In this document: positions 50,793 through 58,578 of the stretch, piece after piece | How positions within the stretch are numbered: position 1 is the first letter of the stretch | Layout: the number at the start of each line of letters is the position of its first letter | Assembly: GCA_014189435.1 (NCBI GenBank) | Contig: CP050294.1 | Location: 1 to 64,000, forward strand | Source of the DNA: Mesorhizobium loti | GTDB lineage: Bacteria; Pseudomonadota; Alphaproteobacteria; Rhizobiales; Rhizobiaceae | Reading direction: 5' to 3' | DNA: 64,000 nt | Position numbers and translations under genes: made by a program | Notes under the pieces: model-generated | Databases searched by the model: none | Told to the model about the DNA's origin: nothing | The model's input: the letters and a program-made list of their open reading frames with translations, nothing else

Positions 50793-51509
50793 ATGGTCGC
50801 AACGGTTCGAAAATCTGGAACGGGCGTGCACGTTAATGTGAGCAGCGCGGCCGTCGCCGACATTCTTGAAGTGTTGGCACGGCACAACCCAGGAATCTCC
50901 CGATCGGAGCTAAAGGGCAAGAGCAAAATGGTAGCTGCGGTGACTGCGGCAGCTGTCCGGCTTTCGGAGGAGAACCAGCGCCAGATTCTGGTTCATGAAA
51001 AGGATCTTGCCCAGGCAATGGAGACGGTGGTCGCGGATCTCGCTGGTCGAGGCGACAGCAGGCCGATCAAGCTCGACGTTGAAAGGCCTGTTGAGGTCAG
51101 TCACGGCGCGGGACTCGGCAACGTAGTAGATCTCGAGGAAGGTCGGCGAAGGGTCGCGGAATATGCAACAGCGGTTCGCCTCGAAGACTGGGCAGGGCCG
51201 GTTGCAGGGCCGAGTGATATTGAGAGGGCCTTTGGAACAAGAAGATCCACACTCCATGATTGGCAAAAACGGGGAGCCGTCATCGGCTTGCTGAAGGGTG
51301 AACGAAAGCATGTCTTTCCCTTGGCACAGTTTCTGGACGGCCGGCCGGTCAAGGGGATGTCTGAAGTCACGAGCATCATCCGCAATTCTCGCGCGGCCTG
51401 GCAATGGCTGATTCAGCCGAAGCCCAGTATCGGGGGCGCTCCTCTCGACCTTCTCAAAGCTGGACAGGTGAACGAGGTTGTTGCGGCCGCCGAGCGTGAC
51501 TTCAGCTGA
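50793..51509 (+). CDS. Xre/MbcA/ParS-type antitoxin of a RES toxin-antitoxin pair
   Basis: The ATG at 50793 (GGAGG about five bases upstream) yields 238 aa (MVATVRKSGTGVHVNVSSAA); longer in-frame starts lack such a site. The central part has an HTH-like segment (I-E-R-A-F-G-T-R-R-S-T-L-H-D-W-Q-K-R). The C-terminus PLDLLKAGQVNEVVAAAERD is the toxin-binding end of the MbcA/ParS/Xre (DUF2384) family that inserts in the NAD site of RES toxins. The toxin gene starts 2 bp downstream. Because that toxin is cut by IS6, the antitoxin is now probably orphaned. Confidence 0.85.
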   Translation: MVATVRKSGTGVHVNVSSAAVADILEVLARHNPGISRSELKGKSKMVAAVTAAAVRLSEENQRQILVHEKDLAQAMETVVADLAGRGDSRPIKLDVERPVEVSHGAGLGNVVDLEEGRRRVAEYATAVRLEDWAGPVAGPSDIERAFGTRRSTLHDWQKRGAVIGLLKGERKHVFPLAQFLDGRPVKGMSEVTSIIRNSRAAWQWLIQPKPSIGGAPLDLLKAGQVNEVVAAAERDFS

Positions 51510-51511
51510 TC

Positions 51512-51680
51512 GTGAAGCTTGATCCCAAGACAGTCGCGGACCTCGCTCTCGGATTTCAGCCGCGTTCATACCTCCGCGTGATGCGCGCCGCGCATATGGC
51601 GACGCCGCTGGGGATGGGTTTTGGACACACACGCTTCTCAAGTCCGGATAGGACGTTTCAACTCGTCTACATCGCCCACG
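51512..51680 (+). pseudogene. RES-domain toxin, N-terminal fragment cut by IS6
   Basis: From the GTG at 51512 the frame reads V-K-L-D-P-K-T-V-A-D-L-A-L-G-F, then Y-L-R-V-M-R-A-A-H-M-A-T-P-L-G-M and GFGHTRFSSPDRTFQLVYIA. This is the N-terminal RES motif with the conserved Arg and the L-Y-x-A strand of NAD-degrading toxins. The IS6 end at 51681 removes about 100 further residues including the catalytic Glu/Ser region. No continuation is found after 52488. Confidence 0.83.
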
Positions 51681-52488
51681 GGCGTTGTCACGTTGTTTGC
51701 AATGTGGGCGCGTGAGGCCGATACCGCGCTTTTCAGGCAGGCCGTGCACTCACGGCTTCCCACGCGGCCATGGCTTGGCGTCGATGGGTTCGAATTTGTG
51801 CGGCGGAGCGGTTGGTCTGGGATGGGACGAAGAGATTTCGAACGGCGGAGAAGATCGACACGAAATGCTGCAATGAGCCGACCGACCGGAAACCCTGTCG
51901 CGTTCGTTCCCGTTTTCGGAACGGCAGGTGAGAATTCTCCGCCCGGTTGTTCAAGCCTTTATGCGAGCGGTGTTCCACGTTCGGCATGACCTGGCGTTGG
52001 GCCGCCCCGTAGGAGCGCAGTTTGTCGGTGATCATACGCTTTGGCGGCAGACCCTGCTTCTTCAGAAGTCGCGTCAGCAGGCGCCGGGCGGCCTTGGTGT
52101 TGCGACGCGTCTGGACAATCTCGTCGAGCACATATCCGTCCTGATCAACCGCTCTCCACAACCAGCATTTCTGACCGTTGATGCGCACCACGACTTCATC
52201 CAGGTGCCAGACATCGTCTTTCGTCGGCGACTTGCGGCGTATGCGGCGCGCATAATCAGGGCCGTGCTTTCGGCACCATCGGCGGATGGTCTCGTAGGAA
52301 ACGACGATCCCGCGTTCGAGCAGCATTTCCTCGACATCGCGCAGGCTCAGATTGAAGCGGAAGTAGAGCCAAACAGCACGGGCCACGATTTCGATCGGAT
52401 AGCGGTGGTTCTTGTAGGTCGGTGCACTCACGGTCATGGGCGCGCTGCTACCTCAATTTCCTTACCCCTCAATCAATGTGACACCACC
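51681..52488 (-). mobile_element. IS6-family element (808 bp, group A), apparently intact
   Basis: The ends are GGCGTTGTCACGTTG (51681) and the inverted GGTGGTGTCACATTG (ending at 52488), with two differences from the copy at 575-1382. A complete transposase is encoded. There is no matching 8-bp flank, so DNA beside it was deleted after insertion, including the end of the RES toxin gene. Confidence 0.88.
51733..52437 (-). CDS. IS6-family DDE transposase (intact)
   Basis: The 234-aa protein (MTVSAPTYKNHRYPIEIVAR) has HTH SYETIRRWCRKHGPDYARRI and DDE residues in W-H-L-D-E-V-V-V-R-I, MITDKLRSYGAAQRQVMPN and N-N-R-A-E-N-S-H. It is the reference copy for the intron-split pseudogene at 11162-16285 and shows which bases were lost there. 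It could be active. Confidence 0.92.
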   Translation of the reverse strand: MTVSAPTYKNHRYPIEIVARAVWLYFRFNLSLRDVEEMLLERGIVVSYETIRRWCRKHGPDYARRIRRKSPTKDDVWHLDEVVVRINGQKCWLWRAVDQDGYVLDEIVQTRRNTKAARRLLTRLLKKQGLPPKRMITDKLRSYGAAQRQVMPNVEHRSHKGLNNRAENSHLPFRKRERTRQGFRSVGSLQHFVSIFSAVRNLFVPSQTNRSAAQIRTHRRQAMAAWEAVSARPA

Positions 52489-53423
52489 GGCAATGCTGCT
52501 CATCCCGGAAGGCCGCGATCAGTCTTCAACAGTCCGAATGTTGGAAAGCGCTGCAAGCATTTCAGGCATTCTCATCTCCTTCAGATCAGCTCGAAGAATC
52601 GCATGAAAAGGCTTCGATCACAAGGATATTGCGGTCTTTGGTTGATAAGAGCCGCGTCACGCAAAGGGTGAATCACGAACGCACGCGCCTGCAAACCCCC
52701 ACCGCCCGGTAATCTGCCCCGGTTACGCAGTGTTAGGACTATCGTATTGCGTGAGAACGATTTCTCTTTTGGCACGGTACATGCATAGTCCTCTACAAAG
52801 GCGCATGGACTGAGGAGAAGTCGTCCGATGATCACGCCCACCGGAAACTCAGACGAGACGATATTTGCAGACGTGGAGGCTTGCCCGGCACTTTGGAAAG
52901 CGACTGTGGGCGCGGGTACTCCCGAGCAATCCGAACCAATGTGACTGGTTTGGGCCGCTGTGTGGCCCGACGCCGGCCGCGGGAACTGTCCAGCTTGGTG
53001 GGTGAACTAAGAAGGGTAGAAGGGGTGGAGATGGCATATCGGTTTTCTCCGGTGCGCGCAGGCGCTTGCTAACCAGGCGTTCGGGATAGGCAACGACCTG
53101 CAGCGCGAACAATCTCCCTCCAGCGTGTTTGTTGGCAGTGGTACTGCTTGCTGTCAGCTGCGCTCATCTGGCAATTGTTGCTTGCGGTAAAGATCGAGAG
53201 ACTGGGTTGGTCGATCGCGGCTCGGCATCTTAGCCGATTAAAAATAGAATCAGATCGAAACGAAGTGATAGTGATCTGTATAAGTAAGTTCTAAAATTCG
53301 TTCGTTCAGTTTTGGTAGAAGTAAAGTTTGGCGTTTTCGGCTTTTCAAGCTAGACAGATCTCCGGATCTGGCGCACTATCTTTTCGGAATACAATCTCGA
53401 GCTAATATGTAGGGAGGGGACCC
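52489..53423. other. Long intergenic region upstream of the multicopper oxidase
   Basis: About 930 bp without a confident gene. One small frame (52828-52944, listed separately) has a ribosome-binding site. The last 220 bp before 53424 are AT-rich (around 53220-53340) and probably hold the oxidase promoter. GGAGGGGAC just before the ATG at 53424 is a good ribosome-binding site. Confidence 0.45.
52828..52944 (+). CDS. Possible small protein (38 aa)
   Basis: The ATG at 52828 lies about 10 bp after GAGGAG and encodes MITPTGNSDETIFADVEACP, A-L-W-K-A-T-V-G-A-G-T-P-E-Q-S-E-P-M. I do not recognise it. The acidic, non-repetitive composition and ribosome-binding site make it worth noting, but it may be chance. 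Confidence 0.2.
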   Translation: MITPTGNSDETIFADVEACPALWKATVGAGTPEQSEPM

Positions 53424-55538
53424 ATGTCGCGTCCTGGATTGATGGTGCGTGCGCGAATTCTCGCGGGTGTTTTCCTCAGCAGCCTGGGACCGATCGCGGT
53501 GCTGCCCGCGGCGGCCGAGATCCTCAATCCACCGGTGCTGCAGGACGAACGGGCGCCGATTGCCAAGCCTGCCCTGACGGAGCTCGCACCGGCTCCGCCA
53601 CTGCCCGGCAACACGCTGCCGGTGCGCGGCGACCGCCTGCTCAATCTCAAGCTCGACTACATCGACAACCAGATCTACAACCCGTCCACGGGCGGCTACG
53701 ACAAGGTCCATCTGCGCGGCTACACCGGCAAGGGCGTCGATCCCAGCGCTCCTTATGTCTCGCCGACGATCGAGGCAATTCCAGGCGACACGGTACGCGT
53801 CACCCTCGACAATCAGTTGCCGGCAGGACCGCAGCCCGGCGACCCCGGCTGCATGCCCGACGGCCAGATGCCCGACATCCCCCACTGCTTCAACGGCACC
53901 AATCTCCACACCCACGGGCTGTGGGTAAGCCCATCGGGAAACAGCGACAATGTGCTGTTGTCGATCAACCCGCAGACGCGGTTCACCTATGAATACAACA
54001 TCCCGTCGGACCATCCTTCCGGCACGTTCTGGTATCACACCCATCGCCACGGCTCGACCGCGCTGCAGGTGTCGAGCGGCATGGCCGGGGCGCTGATCAT
54101 CCGCGGCAACCGCTTGCCGACCCCGACCGCGCATGGCGACATCGATACGCTGATCCCGACCTCGGCGATCCCCGAGCGGCTGCTGGTGATGCAGCAGATC
54201 CAGTATGCCTGCCGCGCGCCCGCGGCGAAGCCCGGCGATCTCGGCCCGATCAAGCAGGACATCAACGGCCACTATTTCTGCGATCCGGGCGATGTCGGCG
54301 GCATCGAGGGCTATGACCAGTTCGGGCCGGGCACCTGGCCGGCATCGGGGCGCTATACCTCGCTCAATGGCAAGGTGTTCAATCCCAACGACCCCTTGAA
54401 GGCGACGCAGGGCCAGATCGAGCGCTGGCGCATGGTCCATGCAGGCGTGCGCGACACGATCAGCCTGCAGTTCTTCAAGGTGAATGACGGCAAGTTGAAG
54501 CCGGGGGTGAAAACGCTGCTGAATGCCATCACCACCGCGGCGTTCATAAAGGATACGTGCAGCACCACGCCGGTGCCCTATACGCTGATCGCTGCCGACG
54601 GGCTGACGATGGCGGCATCGCAACCGACCAAGCTTGCAACCTTCCAGCCTGGCTATCGCTTTGACGCGCTGGTCGTCTTTCCAGAAGCCGGGCGCTACTG
54701 CGTGATCGACTCCTCGGCGCCCAAATCCGGTGTGGTCAACGCGCTCGACGTCGGACCGCAACTGCTCGCCTTGGTCGACGTCGCGGCGGGAACGCCGGTC
54801 GACAACGTGGAAACCTACGTCAATCGCAAGCTGCTTGCGCTCGCCGAGGCCAACATGCCCGCGGACGTCAAAGCGACTGTCGTGGCCGATCTCAAGGCCG
54901 GAACGAAATTCACCAGCTTCACGCCGCATCCCGACATCACCGACGACGAAGTGAAGGGCAACGGCACGCAGGAACTGACCTTCTTCATCGACACGACCGG
55001 ACCGGACACCAAGTTCGAAGTCGGCAACACGCTCAACACGGCCGACGCGAAGCCCTACGAGGCGACCCGCATCGACCGCTCGCTGCCGCTGGGCAAGGCG
55101 CAGGAATGGACGTTGCAGTCGCACTTCGTCAGCCATCCGTTCCACATCCACGTCAATCCGTTCCAGATCGTCTCGATCATCGATCCCAACGGCAAGGACG
55201 TCAGCGCGCCGGGCGCGATAGACGACGCCGGCGGTGCGCCCTACGATCCGCAATATGCCGGGCTAAAGGGCGTGTGGAAGGATACGCTGTGGATCAAGAG
55301 CCTGATCCCGCAAAACCTGCCCACGGGTTTTTCAGGCATCTACACGATCACGCTGCGCACCCGCTACGAGCGCTATATCGGCGAGTACGTGCTGCACTGC
55401 CACATCCTCGACCATGAGGATCAGGGCATGATGCAGAACGTTGCCGTGGTGCTGCCTGACCAGGTGGGCGACGACGCGCAGAGCGACGCCATGCAGATGG
55501 ATGGGATGCAGATGGGTGGCCACGATGCCCACAAGTAA
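53424..55538 (+). CDS. Secreted multicopper oxidase (laccase-like)
   Basis: The 704-aa protein has a signal peptide (ILAGVFLSSLGPIAVLPAAA) and three cupredoxin domains. The four copper motifs are all present: H-T-H-G-L (about 163), W-Y-H-T-H-R-H-G (about 203), SHPFHIHVNPF (about 572) and HCHILDHEDQGMM (about 658). The last provides the type 1 copper ligands with an axial Met. A long insertion sits between the second and third motifs, and the tail is Met/His-rich (M-Q-M-D-G-M-Q-M-G-G-H-D), as in copper-handling oxidases. It would oxidise phenols or Cu(I) in the periplasm. The next gene, for a tyrosinase, overlaps it by 14 bp, suggesting joint phenol oxidation. Confidence 0.93.
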   Translation: MSRPGLMVRARILAGVFLSSLGPIAVLPAAAEILNPPVLQDERAPIAKPALTELAPAPPLPGNTLPVRGDRLLNLKLDYIDNQIYNPSTGGYDKVHLRGYTGKGVDPSAPYVSPTIEAIPGDTVRVTLDNQLPAGPQPGDPGCMPDGQMPDIPHCFNGTNLHTHGLWVSPSGNSDNVLLSINPQTRFTYEYNIPSDHPSGTFWYHTHRHGSTALQVSSGMAGALIIRGNRLPTPTAHGDIDTLIPTSAIPERLLVMQQIQYACRAPAAKPGDLGPIKQDINGHYFCDPGDVGGIEGYDQFGPGTWPASGRYTSLNGKVFNPNDPLKATQGQIERWRMVHAGVRDTISLQFFKVNDGKLKPGVKTLLNAITTAAFIKDTCSTTPVPYTLIAADGLTMAASQPTKLATFQPGYRFDALVVFPEAGRYCVIDSSAPKSGVVNALDVGPQLLALVDVAAGTPVDNVETYVNRKLLALAEANMPADVKATVVADLKAGTKFTSFTPHPDITDDEVKGNGTQELTFFIDTTGPDTKFEVGNTLNTADAKPYEATRIDRSLPLGKAQEWTLQSHFVSHPFHIHVNPFQIVSIIDPNGKDVSAPGAIDDAGGAPYDPQYAGLKGVWKDTLWIKSLIPQNLPTGFSGIYTITLRTRYERYIGEYVLHCHILDHEDQGMMQNVAVVLPDQVGDDAQSDAMQMDGMQMGGHDAHK

Positions 55539-56799
55539 GGCGCAGGCGCCGGAACCCGATGCGCCGTTTAGATGGAGCGACGTCGAGGCGATCCTAACCG
55601 CTGCGGGCGGCAACGATGGACCAGGCAGCCTGACCGGGTTGACGCTGCCGGATTTCCTGACGCTGCAACTGCAGGGCATGCCGCTGATCGCGCCGCTGAC
55701 CACAACGTGCTGCGGCACGAGCGACGCCAAGGGGCGCGGCGCGCGCTCGGTGCTGGTCCGCGGCTTGCGCGGACTGCCGCCCTTCGACGGCAGGCAGTTC
55801 CCCCGCCTGCCCTGGGGCGGCAAGCCGGTCGCCGACGACGACATCGACCGGATCGAGACCTGGATCGAGGAAGGCTGCCCCGGCGAGCTGATCGAGACGG
55901 TCGCGCTTGCCGGCGAAGTCAGCGTGACGACCGAGGCCCGCGTCGAGGTGAAGGGGCTTCCCGGCCCCATCTTCGGCCCGGCATCCGATCCCGCGGCATG
56001 GCGCTACGCCAAGGGCGAATTGCGCCAGCGCATGGATGTCGATGTGCTCGACGACGCGCAGAAAGAGCGGCTGCGCCATGCATTTCGCGAGCTCTACAAG
56101 CTCAACAAATGGGTCGGCGACAAGCGCAGCTACAACAATCTGGCGCTGATCCACCAGAACCATTGCCAGCATGGCTGGGAGCGCTTCCTGCCGTGGCATC
56201 GCGTGTATCTCTATGAATTCGAGCAGGCCTTGCAGGATTTCTGCCCCGACGTGACCATGCCGTGGTGGGATTTCCCGGCCGAGCGTTACAAGCCGGACGA
56301 TCCGGCCAACGGCGCAATCCTTCCTGATGCCTTCAAAGGCTTCCTCACCCAGGACTCGGTGCGCTTCCTGCGCGACAAGGGTTTTCCGGCCAAGATCGAC
56401 ACGCTGGTCGGCCAGTTCTGGGCCAATCCGACGCAAATCTACGACGCGGTCAGCAAGGCATGCGGCAAGGAGTATGTGGCCGGCGAAAACCGCAAGCGGC
56501 TGATCGACGCGGTGCTTGAGGCCAATTCGCTGTGGTACCCGCTGCGCTACTCCAGCCAGTTCGGCAAAGGCACGATCAACACCGTCATCCATTACCATTA
56601 CCCGGCACAGGAGGACATCGACGAGATCCTCAGCCTGCGCACCTTCCGCGACTTCGGCGGCGGCAGCCTCTATGTCGACAGCTTCGGCTTCCTCGACCAG
56701 AACCCGCACAACACGATGCACATCTGGACCGGGGGCATGACTGTATGCTTCCAGCAACGCGTTCAACGACATTGGTATCGAGAACGAGGGGCCTCATAG
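55525..56799 (+). pseudogene. Tyrosinase-family copper oxidase, C-terminally truncated
   Basis: From the ATG at 55525 the protein runs 424 aa. An N-terminal region of about 150 residues (EAILTAAGGNDGPGSLTGLT, D-D-D-I-D-R-I-E-T-W-I-E-E-G-C-P) resembles a haem-less cytochrome-like cap. It is followed by the tyrosinase core with CuA ligands in IHQNHCQHGWERFLPWHRVY and two CuB ligands in D-Q-N-P-H-N-T-M-H-I-W-T-G-G. After G-G-M the sequence becomes TVCFQQRVQRHWYRERGAS and stops. The third CuB His, which lies in a later D-P-x-F-x-x-H motif, is missing, so a type 3 copper site cannot form. A deletion or frameshift at about 56740 is likely. The SARP-type gene starts 8 bp later. Confidence 0.82.
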
Positions 56800-56806
56800 G
56801 TGGCGC

Positions 56807-57766
56807 ATGATCTGGAAAATCAACACATTCGGAAGCCTACGGCTATTCTATCAAGATCAGCCTCTTGGGGTACATTTATCGCGAACGTCTAAAGCGTTGA
56901 TCGGATTGCTTGCGACACACCAAGGTCGCGGCATTCCGCGCGATGAGATCGCGCAGTTGCTTTGGTTAGCCGATTACGACAAAGCTACTCAGCATCGACT
57001 AAGCACGATCCTATGGCGACTGCGTCATCTGGGTGATATCGGCGGGCAGGCGGCCGCCAAACAGCTTGTTGTGATCGAGCCGAGCGGAGACATCAGGATC
57101 AACGATCGCAATGTCGTCAGCGTCGATCTCGCTGAGTTCGAAGCTGCGGTGGTGCGGTGCCGCATCCGTCGAGATGAGGCATCGCCCGAGGACGTTGCAG
57201 TGCTGACGAGGTCGGCAGATTTATATATGGCAGATTTCTTACGCGACGTTGATTTGGAATGGGTGTCGGAAAAGCGGCAGTATCTCCGGCAATGCCACCT
57301 GGATATTCTACAGTTTCTGATTGAATGTCACAGCCATCATTGCAAGTACGACGACGTGATTAATTATGCGGATCGGTTTCTGCGAATTGACCCGTATCTC
57401 GAGACCGTTCACGTATTTATGATTAAGGCCTGTCTCGCGACAGGGCGGCGATCTATGGCGGCCGCGCACGCCGAAGCGTGCCGATATGCGTTCATGGAGG
57501 AGCTTGGTGTGGCCGTCGAACCGGACACGCAGCTGCTGATTTCGTCGCTTACGTCAGCTACCAACCCGCACGTGAGGATACCGGCGAAACGCCAAGTCGA
57601 AAGGAGAGCGAGGGCGCGCGTCGACGGCAGCAGCCTCGTTCAATTGAGAGAGGCCTGTTCGCTGGTCGTCGACGTCTGCTCGAGCCTGCTGCTTGAGGCG
57701 AAGGATGCAAAGCCCAGCCCGACGCCCCATCAATCCTTTCCTCCCCGGAAATCGGCCGAGCAGTAG
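56807..57766 (+). CDS. BTAD/SARP-type transcriptional regulator
   Basis: The 319-aa protein starts MIWKINTFGSLRLFYQDQPL, a winged-helix Trans_reg_C-like fold (L-S-R-T-S-K-A-L-I-G-L-L-A-T-H-Q and LSTILWRLRHLGDIGGQAAA). Then comes a bacterial transcriptional activation domain of helical TPR-like repeats: V-D-L-A-E-F-E-A-A-V, LYMADFLRDVDLEWVSEKRQ, Y-D-D-V-I-N-Y-A-D-R-F-L-R-I-D-P-Y-L-E, A-A-A-H-A-E-A-C-R. This is the SARP/AfsR layout that activates antibiotic clusters in Streptomyces and is uncommon in rhizobia. No NB-ARC domain is present. It precedes the biosynthetic operon at 58.1 kb and is its probable activator. Confidence 0.82.
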   Translation: MIWKINTFGSLRLFYQDQPLGVHLSRTSKALIGLLATHQGRGIPRDEIAQLLWLADYDKATQHRLSTILWRLRHLGDIGGQAAAKQLVVIEPSGDIRINDRNVVSVDLAEFEAAVVRCRIRRDEASPEDVAVLTRSADLYMADFLRDVDLEWVSEKRQYLRQCHLDILQFLIECHSHHCKYDDVINYADRFLRIDPYLETVHVFMIKACLATGRRSMAAAHAEACRYAFMEELGVAVEPDTQLLISSLTSATNPHVRIPAKRQVERRARARVDGSSLVQLREACSLVVDVCSSLLLEAKDAKPSPTPHQSFPPRKSAEQ

Positions 57767-58093
57767 GTGATTGCAGCCCAGCTGCACGCTTCCTCAGCGT
57801 CTCCAGGATGCCTGCGGTCGGCGAAGACGCCGAAGGCTCGATCTCGCGCAGACCTATTCTCAATTCCTCGTTCCACGTCGACGCAGGCTGACGACTTCCT
57901 GGCTTTCGTTACTTCCACCGATTGTAACCGCACTGAGGTCATGACCGAGGGGCGCAGACCGCGTCAACTGTGATCGGGCCGTGATGCCTCTGAGGCGAGC
58001 CTGAGAAAACGGGCTGCTAGGTTGGGCTCGTGAATGAATCGGCCGCAATCGTACCGAGGCGGCTGCTTTTGCTGACCAACGGAGGAAATGGCC
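57767..58093. promoter_or_regulatory. Intergenic region before the biosynthetic operon
   Basis: About 330 bp without a gene. It should hold the promoter of the operon starting at 58094. SARP proteins bind short direct repeats near the -35 region, but I found no clear heptamer repeat by eye. Confidence 0.4.
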
Positions 58094-58555
58094 ATGGCTT
58101 TGAGTGAACCGGACGTGACAGCGTTCCTGAAGACGTTCGTATCGACATACGAGAAGGGCGACGCGTCGTTCTTCGATCTGTTCGCTGGCGACGCGTCTGT
58201 TTTCAGCGTGTCGGTTCCGACCCGCATCGACGGTGCGGAGGAGTACCGGCGAGGCTACGAAGAGCAGTTCCAGGGAAAAAACCGGCGGGCGCAAATCCTT
58301 TCACCGGAAATCCGCATCGCCGGCGACGTAGCGGTCGTCACCTATCACAACCGCGTTGCGCTAGACAATCAGTCGACCAACCTGCGGTCGACCCTGGTTC
58401 TCTCGCGTGTCGGCAAAGACCTTAAGATCGTGCATCTGCACAACTCACCTCTTGCCTCGCCGGGCGTCAGTGCGACCCCGCGGCGGCCGGAGGACGTAAC
58501 GCTCCTGGAGGAGCGCGTCGCCACCGCTGCGGCCGCTGTGGGCACGCCGAAATAG
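58094..58555 (+). CDS. NTF2-like (SnoaL/DUF4440-type) protein
   Basis: The ATG at 58094 lies eight bases after GGAGG (58081-58085); the ATG at 58088 is too close to it. The 153-aa product (MALSEPDVTAFLKTFVSTYE, K-G-D-A-S-F-F-D-L-F-A-G-D-A-S-V-F) shows the alpha+beta cone of NTF2-like proteins, with IAGDVAVVTYHNRVALDNQS and V-G-K-D-L-K-I-V-H-L-H-N-S-P in the last strands. Members are small cyclases, isomerases, ketosteroid isomerase-like enzymes or accessory proteins. It is the first gene of the operon, 23 bp before the phosphatase-like gene. Its substrate is unknown. Confidence 0.78.
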   Translation: MALSEPDVTAFLKTFVSTYEKGDASFFDLFAGDASVFSVSVPTRIDGAEEYRRGYEEQFQGKNRRAQILSPEIRIAGDVAVVTYHNRVALDNQSTNLRSTLVLSRVGKDLKIVHLHNSPLASPGVSATPRRPEDVTLLEERVATAAAAVGTPK

Positions 58556-58578
58556 CGTTAGGATGGGGAGAGGTATCC

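Noticed and set aside
53376..55253. 625-codon minus-strand frame opposite the multicopper oxidase
   Set aside because: Arg/Val/Asp-rich shadow with no motif, while the plus strand has all copper sites and a signal peptide.
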